NCBI RefSeq assembly: GCF_021730395.1
Contig: NC_069364.1
Location: 77,555,501 to 77,619,500, forward strand
DNA length: 64,000 nt
Source of the DNA: Mercenaria mercenaria
Lineage: Eukaryota; Mollusca; Bivalvia; Venerida; Veneridae
Direction of reading: 5' to 3'
The translations under genes were made by a program, and so were the position numbers. Position 1 is the stretch's first letter, and every line of letters starts with the position of its first letter. Below, piece by piece: positions 1 through 11,713 of this stretch. The notes beneath the pieces were generated by a model, which was not told the DNA's origin, ran no database searches, and saw only the letters and a list, made by a program, of their open reading frames with translations.

Positions 1-2276
1 AACTTTCATACCCTAGCATTTAACTAAACTATCAACTGAAATGCTGTCCAGAAAAGTGACAATGTTAATGCAACATCAGAGATTGTACAATACTTTATTT
101 TTTTAACTCAAAATAAAGACTAAAAAAACCCAGTTATTTAGTAAACTTTTTATTTGAAAATATACCAAGCTCCAAACTGTATATTCATACAATAGACAAC
201 TTAAAAAAAAACATTCTTAACACATGAATCCTATTGTATAGAATGTAAGTGGAGTTTTTCGGCCGCTCGTTGACAGGGTTTCGCCATATTAAATGTCATT
301 AAAAGGACAAAATCTGTCGACTGAAATGAGAATGGACCCTGCTATCAAACATTCTGATCTAACTGCATGGAAACAGAAGTCATGTGTCTGATCCCAAGGG
401 GTCACTCCATTTAGAGGTCAAACCCACAACTCACGTCGATTAAAGGCTAGACACGGCAATTGAGGCAAGGCAAGGTAATGCCATACAGCTGACAGCAAGG
501 CAAGCGCGTTCAAATTGATTCTGCGCATTTGTTTAGTCAATAATGATGCTATACACTATAAAAAACATTTATAGACAGTCAGGACACAAAAATAAATCCA
601 GCACCAATTTACTATATGTGTGACCATGATGGTAAGCAAGTGTTCAAAGTTTCAAAGCAATATATCAAACAGTTTAGACAAAATAGGGAATGACATGTAA
701 AACTTAAACTAATTTCTATATCAAAAAGGGCCATAACTGAGCCAAAGTCCTTGTCCTAGTTATGTAGTCTTGCCTACATATGTAGACTTTGATGGTAAAC
801 AAGTGGTAATAGTTTCAAAGCCATATGACAAACAGGGTAGACAAAATTTGGACTGGTACAAAAAACTTAACAGATTTCCAAGTCCAAAAAGGGCCATTAT
901 TCAGCCAAAATAGTTGACAGAGTTATGTACCGGTACTCTTGCTTTCAGATTGGGTTCATGACGATAAACAAGTGTTCAAAGTTTTAAAGCCACATGTCAA
1001 ACAGTTCTGACAAAACGTGGACTTGTACGAAAACTGTACCAATGTCCAAGTCCAATGAGGGCCATAATCCAGTCAAAATCACCTGGAGGATAATTTGTTA
1101 AGTACTGAAGCGAGAGTTATGGCCTTTGTGCCATATGATGTGGATGATGATGTTGAACAATTATTTTAAGTTTGAATCACATCTCTTCTGTTATAGCAGA
1201 TATTTGTGAAAATGCATCAAAATTATCCCAACATTCTAAGTAGGGGGCATAATTCCTGAAATATTGGTGCCAGAGTTATGCATCTTGTGTCATATGATGT
1301 TAGTTATGATGTGGAACAACTATCGTAAGCCTGGATCAAATCCATTCAGTAGTAACAGAGACAGAGTGAAAGTAAACCAAAACTTTAGCCTGAAATTCTA
1401 AGTCAAAGGTGGATAATTTATAAAATATTTGTGTGAGAGTTATGACCCTTAAGTCATATGATGTGGGAGATGATGAGAAATATCTGTTTTAAGTTTGAAA
1501 CAAATCCATCCAATAATACTGCAAAAGCACATTTTTGCTGGGTCAAAATTTCACAAATTTGAAATTTTGAGTATGTTCGCGATGTTTAATATTCATGCAA
1601 TTGTAAAAATGGTGTCATACTTGAATTTGAATTATACTGATGTTGAATATTTATGCGAGGATTAATTTTCACAAGATGTAGGGCCTCGTGAATATAGCGA
1701 AAATTAAACCATCGCGAAAATTTCTGCTTTTACAGTAATAGAGATGAAGTGATAATGCATCAAAACTTTCACTAAGGTGCCAACTCGGACACTGACACTG
1801 GGGATAGTAGGTAAGCTCTCCATATACTTTGTATAGTCAAGCTAAAAATCATTCAAGAAGAGAATGCCTACATAATAAGAAAAACTTTAGTAGGTTACTG
1901 CACCTTCCTACAAAGTTCTGTTGAAATTCAACCAGCAATTTAGGAGGTGTAGCCAAGAAAAACTTGTGATCGCCAGACAGACAAGACAAGACAAATTCAA
2001 AGTATTGCCCCATATATAGGAAGACATGGAGCAAATATTGAAATGTAAATCTGCAATTTTTTCCTTTTTTTTTGCTGCAACTGCCTCAATACAAAGTTAT
2101 AAACAGGCAACACAGTGTCTTGTGTCTTGCAATTTAAACCCACTTAAATGTGATTACCTTTTCTGTTATTAAATCTTTTAGTCCAAAACATCTTATTCCT
2201 CTGTTGTCTTTATGTAATATAATTATAAAAGAAGGAATTATATCATTAGAACATATAAAGAACTACGGTATTATTT
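1..2276. other. 3' flank of CCDC174, repeat-like, no gene seen
   Basis: No credible coding exon was found. From about 600 to 1500 there are diverged direct copies of a unit containing phrases such as 'gggccataa' followed by 'gagttatg' and 'catatgatg', the same kind of repeat as at 60.68-61.65 kb. Part of this stretch must be the 3' untranslated region of the minus-strand gene that ends at 2277, but I could not fix its polyadenylation site; reverse-strand AATAAA signals occur near positions 94 and 142. Confidence 0.5.
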
Positions 2277-5200
2277 CTAATCATTTTCACTGCCCATAAG
2301 TCTAGTGTCTATTATGTCAGATTTAGGTACAAACTTTTTTCTAACTTTCTCTTCTGTTTGTTTCACAGTTTGCTGACCTATCTGGTTAGAATTAACAGTT
2401 GTAGCAGTTGTGCTTGAAGGGACAGAGTTGTCTTGTAAAGCAGAACTGTATGAAACATTAGCAAATGTAGGAATCTGAGTGGGATTAATACCAGAGAAAG
2501 TGTTATTCCCAAGAGACAGGGTATAATTTGGGGGAGGAATACTGAAATTTGGAGGCGGGACATTCAAATTTGGAGGTGGAACTCCAAAATTAATAGGTGG
2601 AATTAGACAATTTGAGAACTGGGTATCAAAGTTAGGGAGTGGAAAATTATAATCTGGTACAGATGTATTTAAACCAGATGTCTGTGAAACAATATTATCA
2701 CCTGGGCTGCTGAACCTTGGTGGCAGACTGTCTGTATTAGCTGAGTCAGTTGTATAATTGTCAGTTTCTCCTTTGTAAACTACTGAAGTGTTTTTGTCTT
2801 TTTCAAAAACCACACTAGTGTTTGAAATTTTAGAAGCTTCCTGATCAATATTCTTTCTTATCTCGCTCAACTGTTTTTCCACCATTGAAGTCATTTTACT
2901 TCCTAGTTTTATATTTCCTGATGAACTCTGACTTTTCGCTTTATTTTGGTTGATTGTATTTCCTTTTTCAGAACTATATTTTGTGGAAGGAGTGTCATAG
3001 TAGAAAGAAGGTGGGGCAAACTCCTCCTCCCTCTCTGCCCGCTGTTTCTCTAGCCACGCCTGCTCTGACCTCTCCATGGTTACTGGAAAATATACTACAA
3101 TATCAACAAATGAAATAAGATGAAATATGCTTTAAGGGCAAATTTTTTCACTAAACTAAAGCCTTTAACAAGGGTACACTGCATGAAAAGTGGACTTAAC
3201 TTCTAAATTAAATTTTCTTAGATTTCATGTGTAAAATATCATTCGAATTAACTGCAAGTAAATTTGAAGTAAACTTGTTTTAAGTATATTTCAAATGCAG
3301 GTAAATTTCATTCAACGTAAATTCCAGTAAACTTTATATCTCACATTTACTTGAAATTAAATTTGTTAAAAATGATTCATGTACAAACTCCAACCTGTGT
3401 GTCGGACATGTCAGGCATAATGGCTATGATTTCTTCAAATTTTGACCCAGATAAGGGAAGTAATTGGGGTAACCTCAAAATCATAATATATCATCAGATT
3501 TTTCCCCCTAGCATTTCATTAAATTTGGGATTATATGAAATTTGGGTAAATTAAAATTTTTTTATACAGACATTTTGTTTAAATTGGTAAATGACATTCA
3601 AAATTTACTTGCATGAAGTTCCATTAAATTCATATAAATTGTCAGATTTATTGTCCTAAAATTTCATTAAATGTGGGATTGTATGAATTTTTAGTAAATT
3701 ATATGTCTGTTTATACAGACATTGTGTGAAATTCGATCAGTAGCATTCAATATTTACTTGCATACAGATCCACTGAATTCAAATAAATCATCAGATTTAG
3801 TTTCCTAAACTTACAATTAAATCAGAAATTTCATACCGTAATATTTAAGAGCAATTTGAATGCAAAGGAAATTTAGGAATTCCATGAAAAATTAAATGCA
3901 AAGTAAACTGAAAGTAAATTTTGAAATTTAGTTTACATTAAATTCACTTTAATGCAACTGCATTAAAAATTTACATGTAATTTAAATTACATTTAATTTT
4001 GTATTAAATCCCTAAATTCATGCAGTGGTAGCACCTGCCTTTCAATTTGATTGAGGAATAAAGCGAATGCTTATCTTATAACCAGCACTTATACTTGTAT
4101 TTTTTTTCTCCATTTTTTGTTTATTTCACAAAAATCAGTCCTCACAAAACCTACAACTTATGCCAGATTAAACCTTATATTAAAAAGCTGAATTTAATTG
4201 CATAGAAGTTGTGTAAATTAATACCAAAGTATCTAAAAGTAACAGCAAAACCATACTGAAACAGAATTTCAATCATACAGTTGAGCATTTTAAAAAGCTC
4301 ACACACAAAGAATGTAAGGTTTGTAGTAATAACATACACATCTGATATTCAGCATATATGTAAATTGATCTACTACACAACAGAACTGAAAATATGATTT
4401 ATATTATAAGATTCATTTGCAAGTCATAGTCTGTTTCTTTTTGTTTTTGTTTTAAATTTAGATGCATGGTCAATATGCTGACAAGCCAACTTGACAGTTT
4501 TTAAAATGTACAACTTACTTGCTGCAAGTTTTCAGTAAAACTACAAGATCAAATCATTACCCACATGTATTTATTTTACACTGCATTTATAGTATATTTT
4601 CTATACTGTAGTAAAACATACTAACATAATATTTCCTTGTACATACCAGGCTTTTAAATAGTGACCCAATGTTCTCAAAAATAAAAATAAAAATATCAGG
4701 TATATTTACATTCTCCCCATTCATTCTATTTAAAATCATGACTTTTATTTTGTATCAAAGGCAAAAGGACCATGCAAAGTTACCATGACACTGCTAAGTG
4801 ACAACGTGGCTGCTGTTTTGAGAATGTCCATGTGTAATCAAGGAGAACATCCCTTAAATGACATCGTAGTTGTTCTGTCTTGTGAACAGAATGACAGGGA
4901 AGCGGATTATAATGTTAGATACAACAAAGTATGTGCAGTTTACAATAAAACCTTGTTTACAAATGGAAAGAAAACATAATGTAAATATAAAAAAACAAAT
5001 TTATTTTTTCAGGATTCATGCGAAATGAACAACAGAATAGGATCAGCAAATTAAACATGAATCACACTCATGGATTTGCATGATGATCCTATTCTGTCAT
5101 TCATTTTGCATGGACTCCGAAAAAAATCACATTTCTTAATTGAAATTAAATATCATAAAGACAACAACTTACAATGCTTTCCTTTATCCCAGTCTCTAGT

Positions 5201-6123
5201 AGACTGTACAGTAGCTCTCCAGGAATCATCACGGGTAAGTGGTTCAGGCTCTTTCTTCATTTCTTCTGTAAATTTTGGGCCTATCTCTTCACCTGAGCTT
5301 CCATCCTCTTCTACAATTACAGGGAAAGTTATATTAAAACATATGAATATTTCTAAAAAGTGCTGGACAGTTTGTAAAACTTTTTGAAGACGGTGTCTAC
5401 AGCTTTGTCTTCTTTGATAACCTTGCATATAATGTTGCACTTGAATCAGTTAATAAAACTCATTATATTCAAAAAGACACCAATTAAAACTTCATTCTGG
5501 ATGGATAAAAGGAACAGTTTTAAATGAGAAATTTCAACTTACATAGACTATTAGATAACAAATTCAAATGAAACCCTCCAAACTGCTTATAATAACCTTA
5601 CTATTTCCTAATTTGAAAAAAAACTTCTTTTTTTGCAAAAAAATCATGGACATTTTCCTACATAGGAAATTTGTGATATTCAAACAATATAATAAAGAAG
5701 AAATTTAAAACTTATTATTGATACAAAAAGTTCAAAGACCAAGACTGCCAATATCTCTCAATATATACCTGACATAGTATAATTATTCAATTTGATAAGT
5801 GTAAAAATTACTTGAGAAATTTAATCTGAATGTAGGACAATTTTCTCCTCCCTGCTAAATTTAGCCAAGGCGTACAAAATCCCCTTTGACTTTGTAAAAT
5901 AAAAACCTTAAAATATCATGCTCAACTTTCTGTTCTTTTAAACAACCAACTAGAAGTGATAGAACACATAACACTGACTAACATATCTTATAATCCTACC
6001 TTCCTGGGGTTCAGGCAGCCCCAGTTTTTCTCTCTTTCTCTGTTTGACCTTGGCCAATCTTGCAGCAAGGGCAGCTTTTCTTTTCTCCTTAATCCGCTCA
6101 CTCTTTGATCTCTCATCTTTTGT
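2277..6123 (-). CDS. CCDC174: CCDC174 homologue, last three exons
   Basis: Three spliced exons on the minus strand: 6123-6000, 5310-5173, and 3082 (or 3094) to the TAG stop at 2279-2277. Phases agree throughout (GAA G / AA GAG, then CAT T / TA). Exon one reads IKEKRKAALAARLAKVKQR, a basic helical stretch that matches vertebrate CCDC174. Exon two ends in TRDWDKGK, like the REWDRGK of human CCDC174. The last exon carries AEREEEFAPPSFYYD, matching the human RAERDPEFAPPSDYF box, then a long low-complexity tail with repeated PPPN and NFG-like units. CCDC174 is a nuclear protein linked to RNA processing; that role is taken from the family. Two acceptors 12 bp apart are both in frame for the last exon. 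The first ~280 residues expected of the family were not found between 6124 and 11,700, so the gene is incomplete here or its 5' exons lie far away. Confidence 0.85.
3177..4027. mobile_element. MITE-like element with GTA target duplication
   Basis: An 851-bp stretch in the last CCDC174 intron begins CACTGCATGAA and ends with the inverted TTCATGCAGTG. GTA is directly repeated on both sides (3174-3176 and 4028-4030). The interior is very AT-rich and contains about two direct copies of a ~180-bp unit ('tttatacagacattttg', 'tttatacagacattgtg'). It has no coding capacity, so it is probably a non-autonomous DNA transposon. Confidence 0.65.
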
Positions 6124-6169
6124 CTAATAACGAGAAACAGACAGAAACTGCATTTCATAAACTGTGAAA

Positions 6170-6362
6170 ACATTTTTGTGGGGCACAAAATTTCGAAGTT
6201 TTGGTAAAACCAGCTATTTCATGGGGATATGAATTCATGGATTTCAACCTTTGAACAGAAAATGATTAGGAATTTTATTTGTATATTAGGATAAAATTTC
6301 ATGGACCGTCTCAAGCAAGAAATTCATAAAAGTTAGTCTGCCACTAATATCATACAGTATAA
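6170..6362 (+). mobile_element. Diverged MITE of the 'AAATTTCGTGG' family
   Basis: This copy lies just upstream of a CCDC174 exon. The core 'ttcatggggatatgaattcatggatttcaac' type sequence aligns with the clearer copies at 54,589-54,788 and, inverted, at about 63,476-63,636. Ends are worn (CATACAGTA on the right). Confidence 0.5.
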
Positions 6363-6474
6363 CAATGCTGAATGTTTCTGCAGGGTTTGCATAGATTTCA
6401 GCTGACAAAATTCAATAACCTTTCCATGACATATTTCAGTTTTCGATTTCATTTTTCACATGGATAGAGTTAAA

Positions 6475-8245
6475 ACAAGAGGGCCATGATGGCCCTATAT
6501 CGCTCACCTGAGTTTAATTGCTTGCTTAAACCATGTGCCACCCCCACCCATTCCCGGAGCAGGGCCAGTTTTAACCCCAGGGGGATAATTTGAACAATCT
6601 TGCCAAAGGACTACTACATGATGCTACATACCAACTAGAAGATGCTTTTGTAGAAAAGCGCATGTCTCCCCTAATGCATAGTAGTAACAGGCAAGAACTC
6701 AGTAGGAGCGAAAGTCAAAGAGACACTGATGGTTGGCTGCAATAGGGATCATCTACTCAGCATGTCCAATCATCCCAAAAATATTTTGGGCCTATGGGTT
6801 CTCAAGTAATGGATTGGAAACAGTTTTCCATGTTCTGGCCCCTGTGACCTTGACCTTTGATCAAGTACCCCCATTATAATTAGGGGTCATCTACTCTGCA
6901 TCTCTATTCATCCTATGAAGTTTCAACATTCTGGGTCAAGTGGTTCTCCAGTCATTGACCTGAAATGGTTTTCCTTGTTCAGGCCCCTGTGACCTTGACC
7001 TTTGCTCAAGTGACCCCAAAAACAATAGGGGTCATCTACTCTGTAAGTCCTATCATCCTATGAAGTTTGCAGGTTCTGGGTCAAATGGTTCTCAAGTTAT
7101 GTCCATGTTCTGGTCCCTGTGACCTTGACCTTTAATCAAGTGACTTAAAAAAGTCAGTAGGGGTCATCTACTCTACATGTCCAATCATCCTATGAAGTTT
7201 CAATATTTTGGGTCATGTGGTTCTCAAGTTATTGACCAGAAATGGTTTTCCATGTTCTGGTCCCTGTGACCTTTGATCTAGTAATCCTAAAAATAATCGG
7301 GGTCATCTACCCTTTAAGGCCTATCACTCTATGAAATTCGAAGTTTCTAGGTCAAATGGTTCTCCAGTTATTGATCGAATGAAGTGTGACAGACAGAATA
7401 GCCCCTGTGACCTTGACCTTTGATGGAGTGACCCCAAAATCAATAGGGGTCATCTACTCTGCATGTCGAATCATCCTATGAAGTTTCAACATTCTGAGTC
7501 AAGTAGTTCTCAAGTTATGGATTCGCAATGGTTTTCCCTATATAAGTCTATATAAACCATCTGACCTCCAGGGCGGGGCCATATTTGATCCTAGGGGGAT
7601 AATTTGAAAAATCTTGGTAGAGGACCACTAGATGATGCTACATACCAAATGTCAAAGCCATAGGACATGTGGTTTAAGACAAGAAGATTTTCAATGTTTT
7701 CCCTATAGAAGTCTATATAAATCATGTGACCCCCAGGGTGGGGCCATACTTGACTCTAGGGGGATAATTTGAACAATCTTGGTAGAGGACCACTAGATGA
7801 TGCTACACACTAAATATCAAAGCCCTGGGCCCTGTGGTTTTGGACAAGAAGATTTTCAAAAGTGTTTCCCTATACAAGTCTATATAAACCATGTGACCCT
7901 TAGGGCGGGGCCATATTTGACCCTAGGGAGATCATTTGAACACTCTTGGTAGAGGACCACTAGATGATGCTACATATCTGATATCAAAGCCCTAGGACCT
8001 GTGGTTTTGGACAATAAGATTTTTTAGGTTTTTCCTTTCGGTTGCCATGGCAACCAGAGTTCTGTTTGGAACAACATCATTTGAATAATTTTGGTAGAGA
8101 ACCACCCAAGGATCATTCCTGTGAACTTTCTTTAAATTCAGCCCAGTGGTTTCAGAGGAGATGTTGTTTGAAGGAAAATGTTGGAGAACGGACAGACGAC
8201 GGATATCATGCGAACACAAAAGCTCACCCTGAGCTGAGCTGAAGA
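6475..8245 (+). repeat. Hairpin-ended repeat with internal tandem units
   Basis: Starts with AACAAGAGGGCCATGATGGC, a short perfect hairpin, and ends near AAAAGCTCACCCTGAGCTG. Inside are about six copies of a ~150-bp unit ('ggggtcatctactctgcatg', 'cctgtgaccttgacctttga') from 6727 to 7530. Then come three to four copies of a second unit ('ggggccatatttgaccctag', 'accactagatgatgctacat') to about 8040. No transposase is encoded. It is abundant in bivalve genomes from my general knowledge; its superfamily is unresolved. Confidence 0.7.
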
Positions 8246-8347
8246 GAAACTAATGTTTCTTTTACCAGAAACAATTTGTTGTTGGAATTATTGCCATCAA
8301 TAATTGCACAGGATACATATTTGTACATAGCTGATTTCATGCCATTT

Positions 8348-8780
8348 TTAGCTCACCTGTCACGAAGTGACAAGGTGAGCTATTGTGACCGCTTGATGTC
8401 CGTCGTGCGTCAACAATGTCTAAAAAAATCTTCTTCTTGAAAACCACTGAGCAGAATTACACCAAACTTGTCCAAAACCACAGGGCCTAGGGCTTTGATA
8501 TCTGGTGTGTAGCATCATCTAGTGGTCCTCTACCAAAATTGTTCAAATTATCCCCCTAGGGTCAAATACGGCCCCGCTCCTGGGGTCACATGGTTTATAT
8601 AGACTTATATAGGGAAAACTTTAAAAATCTTCTTGTACAAAACCACATGGCCTAGGGCTTTGATATTTGGTATGTAGCATCATCTAGTGGCCCTTTACCA
8701 AGATTGTTCAAATTATCCCCCTAGGGTAAAATATGGCCCCACCCCGGGGATCCCAAGTTTTACATAGACTTACATAGGAA
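8348..8780 (-). repeat. Inverted copy of the hairpin-ended repeat
   Basis: Begins with a strong stem-loop: AGCTCACCTGTCAC then GTGACAAGGTGAGCT. It continues with the reverse complement of the 'gatgatgctacat' unit seen at 7540-8040. It abuts the next copy at 8782. Confidence 0.65.
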
Positions 8781-8781
8781 C

Positions 8782-9595
8782 AAGAGGGTCATCATGTCCC
8801 TGGATCGCTCACCTGGGAAATATGAGCTGCATGTTTCAAACGTCAAAGTGATGATTTTTAGATTTTTAGAAATTTTTTGGAAGATTTTCCGATGTAAAAT
8901 CAAGTAACCCCTGGGGGCGGGACCAATTTTACCCTAAAGGTCATGATTTCAACAAAGTTTGTAGAAGTCTACTAGGCAATGTTACATATCAAATATCTAA
9001 GATCTAGGCCTTCTGGTTTATTTTTAGCAAATTTATGAAGTTTTCCCTATGTACAATCAAGTAACCCCAGGGGCTGGGTCAAATTCACCCCGGGGGTCAT
9101 GATTTGAACAAATTTTGTAGAAGTCTACTAGGCAATGATACAAGTCAAATATCTTAGACCTAGGCCTTCTGGTTTATTTTTAGAAATTTTTTGAAGATTT
9201 TCCTATGTAAAATCAAGTGACCCCTGGGGTGGGGTCAATTTTGACTCCAAGGGTCATGATTTGAACAAATTTTGTAGAGGTCCACTAGGCAATGCTACAT
9301 GTCAAATATCTAAGCTCTAGGCCTTCTGGTTTATTTTTAGAAAATTTTTTGAAGATTTTCCTACGTAAAATCAAGTGACACCTGGGGAGGGGCCAATTTT
9401 GACCCCGGGGGTCATGATTTGAACAAATTCTGTAGAGCTCTAGGCCTTCTGGTTTATTTTTAGAAAATTTTGAAGTTTTTTTCTTTGTACATTCAAGTAA
9501 CCCCATGGGGCGGGGTCGATGTGACCCTGGGTCATGATTTGAACAAATTTTGTAGAGGTTCACTTAGCTTAGTTCCAATTCTTCATAAAATTTGA
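8782..9595 (+). repeat. Truncated copy of the hairpin-ended repeat, ~4 internal units
   Basis: Starts AACAAGAGGGTCATCATGTC and holds about four to five direct units with 'ggtcatgatttgaacaaatt' and 'ctaggccttctggtttattt'. The GCTCAC-type other end is missing. Open frames here are repeat sequence, not genes. Confidence 0.6.
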
Positions 9596-11713
9596 AAAAT
9601 CTAGACAAACCGGACAAAAGTACCAAATTTTGCACACAGGTAGTTTGGACCAACACAAGACTTTTGGCTGTAAGGGCCAAGGTCACAGCTCTTTCCATTT
9701 TTAGAACATTCAAAATGGCCGCCATTAAAACAATTAGCTATTTTAGTAAAAATTAATTTTTATCTTATTCTTGATACATATTTATGCGTAAACAGATTCA
9801 TACCTACTCTTAGAGTCAAGTGATACATTTGCAGGAAGTGATGTCAATTTTCACGTCCGTCTGTTTGTAAATCCGTCTGTCTGTATGTCAAAAATGCTGT
9901 TTATAAACAGTATACTTGTGATTATAACTATAAGATGGGCCCCGTAATGTGCAGCTTGACTTTAATTATGTATTGGTGCAGCTGAAACAAAATTCTGTCT
10001 GTCTGTCTATTTTTGGGTGAAGCATGTTATTATTTGTTCCGTCCGTCTGTCCGCCCGTCCGTCGCAAAATTCATATATATATTTCAGAACAGCTGTTTTG
10101 GCTAAATCTGAGGGTTTTTTAAGATTTTTGACATTATTTATTCTATAAATTGTTACATGCCTATTGACTTTTGGAATATTCTAGTGACTGTTCCTGAAAT
10201 ACCCTGTTAAAAATGAAAACAAAAATGTATAAAAACGATTTGTTTTAACTGCTTATAGGGCCATAATGACTTTGGTTATTATGTGACTGCCGCATGTTCT
10301 GTTATAAACATAAAATATATTAATAACTTGTTAAATCTTATTTTTGATACTTTATTAATAACATATTTTTCAAAGGTATGATTCACAAAGTATAAAGTAT
10401 TACTGAGTCCGTTCTTTTTTATAACCTCCCTTTTATGCAAAAGGATAAATACATGTGCAGCACTGAAAGAAGTGCTTTTCCAACCATATAATTATCATGC
10501 ATATTCTCTTTTTTGAGAGTTGCTGTATCGGGTTAAAACATTATGGAATTTTAACACAGTGAAGTTCACCTAAACAGACGTGACAAAATATCCTATTGAA
10601 AAGTACTTTAGGCATATTGAACAACTGTTAAAGATGGTTGAGGGGAACATTTTGTTAATGTCTATTCAAATCATGTTTGATACCTGTACATATTTATAAA
10701 TGTCTTAAACAGAGAGCACCAATTACTACATGTACCTATATTATCTAAAACAACTGTGTAGATGACAAAAGTTTTTAATGGTGAGATTGCCATTCTTGTA
10801 TCTATGTGTCAACGGGGCTGTTGCATTCTAGGGGTTATTTCAAGGTTAGACAGTTAGGTGTAAGATAATTTCATAACATTACTAACTGCAAATTGCTTTA
10901 TTAATCAATGTAATGATGATAACTGTATCACAGCTTATGTATTTTATATGCTGAGAAAGAATGCTATGCTTATAAATGACTTATGCATAAATCATTATTA
11001 TCATTCATTTAAATGTTCCCTACTAATTTTTTTTTCCATTTAAAGATGAAAACAAAGGAGCAAAATACACATCATGATAAATATTCAAACTTACTTTTAA
11101 AAATTTACTCATTACTTAATTAGTCTTGCTTTAAAAATGTATTTTTTTAATATTAACAAAAGCATCGAACTAGAGATATATCTTGGAATTTTGTCATTCT
11201 AAATTTTGATTTCATGTCACATCAAAGAAATTTTAACCAAATTTAACAAGTGCTCAATTATTAATTACAAAAGCATCAGACATGATACATGTATGCTCCC
11301 ATAGAACTGGGACCCTCCCAGTCACAAAAGTAAAATCGTGCCAAAAGTTATTCAAATATCCAGTTGTTGAAAAGATGAAAGAAAACATGCTTTGGAGAGA
11401 TTCAAAGATGCCACAAGCGACAAGCCACACAACCACTTACTAGGCATAATAATACCTCTGTTATGCCCCAGACTGCCACCTCCAAAAACTATGATGCATC
11501 ACCAGTCTCCAGAAGATTCAAGATGTTTAAAGTGATCCTGTTCTATAGGAATACAGATTCAACACTGAAGTTTATCATTATAGTCCATGTGTAACAGTAC
11601 ACTAAGATATGCTAAACATCATAGCCTATTATTATATTATATTTCTGGTAATCACATTAGAAGAAACTTTGAACCACATATTTTCAGTTTTACTGAATGA
11701 TATTATTTTCCAG
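9596..11713. other. Region between two 3' gene halves, no exon recognised
   Basis: AT-rich, with degenerate repeat traces (GTCCGTCTGTC strings near 9,860 and 10,040). I looked on both strands for the missing 5' exons of CCDC174 (minus) and of the USP gene (plus) and found none that I could defend. A stretch at 11,371-11,535 stays open on the plus strand but matches nothing I know. Confidence 0.5.

Noticed and set aside
9285-9563. 92-residue minus-strand frame with NHDPG repeats
   Set aside because: Translation of the tandem unit 'ggtcatgatttgaac'.
11371-11535. Possible extra upstream USP exon
   Set aside because: Open for ~50 codons on the plus strand but lacks a good acceptor and USP-like sequence.
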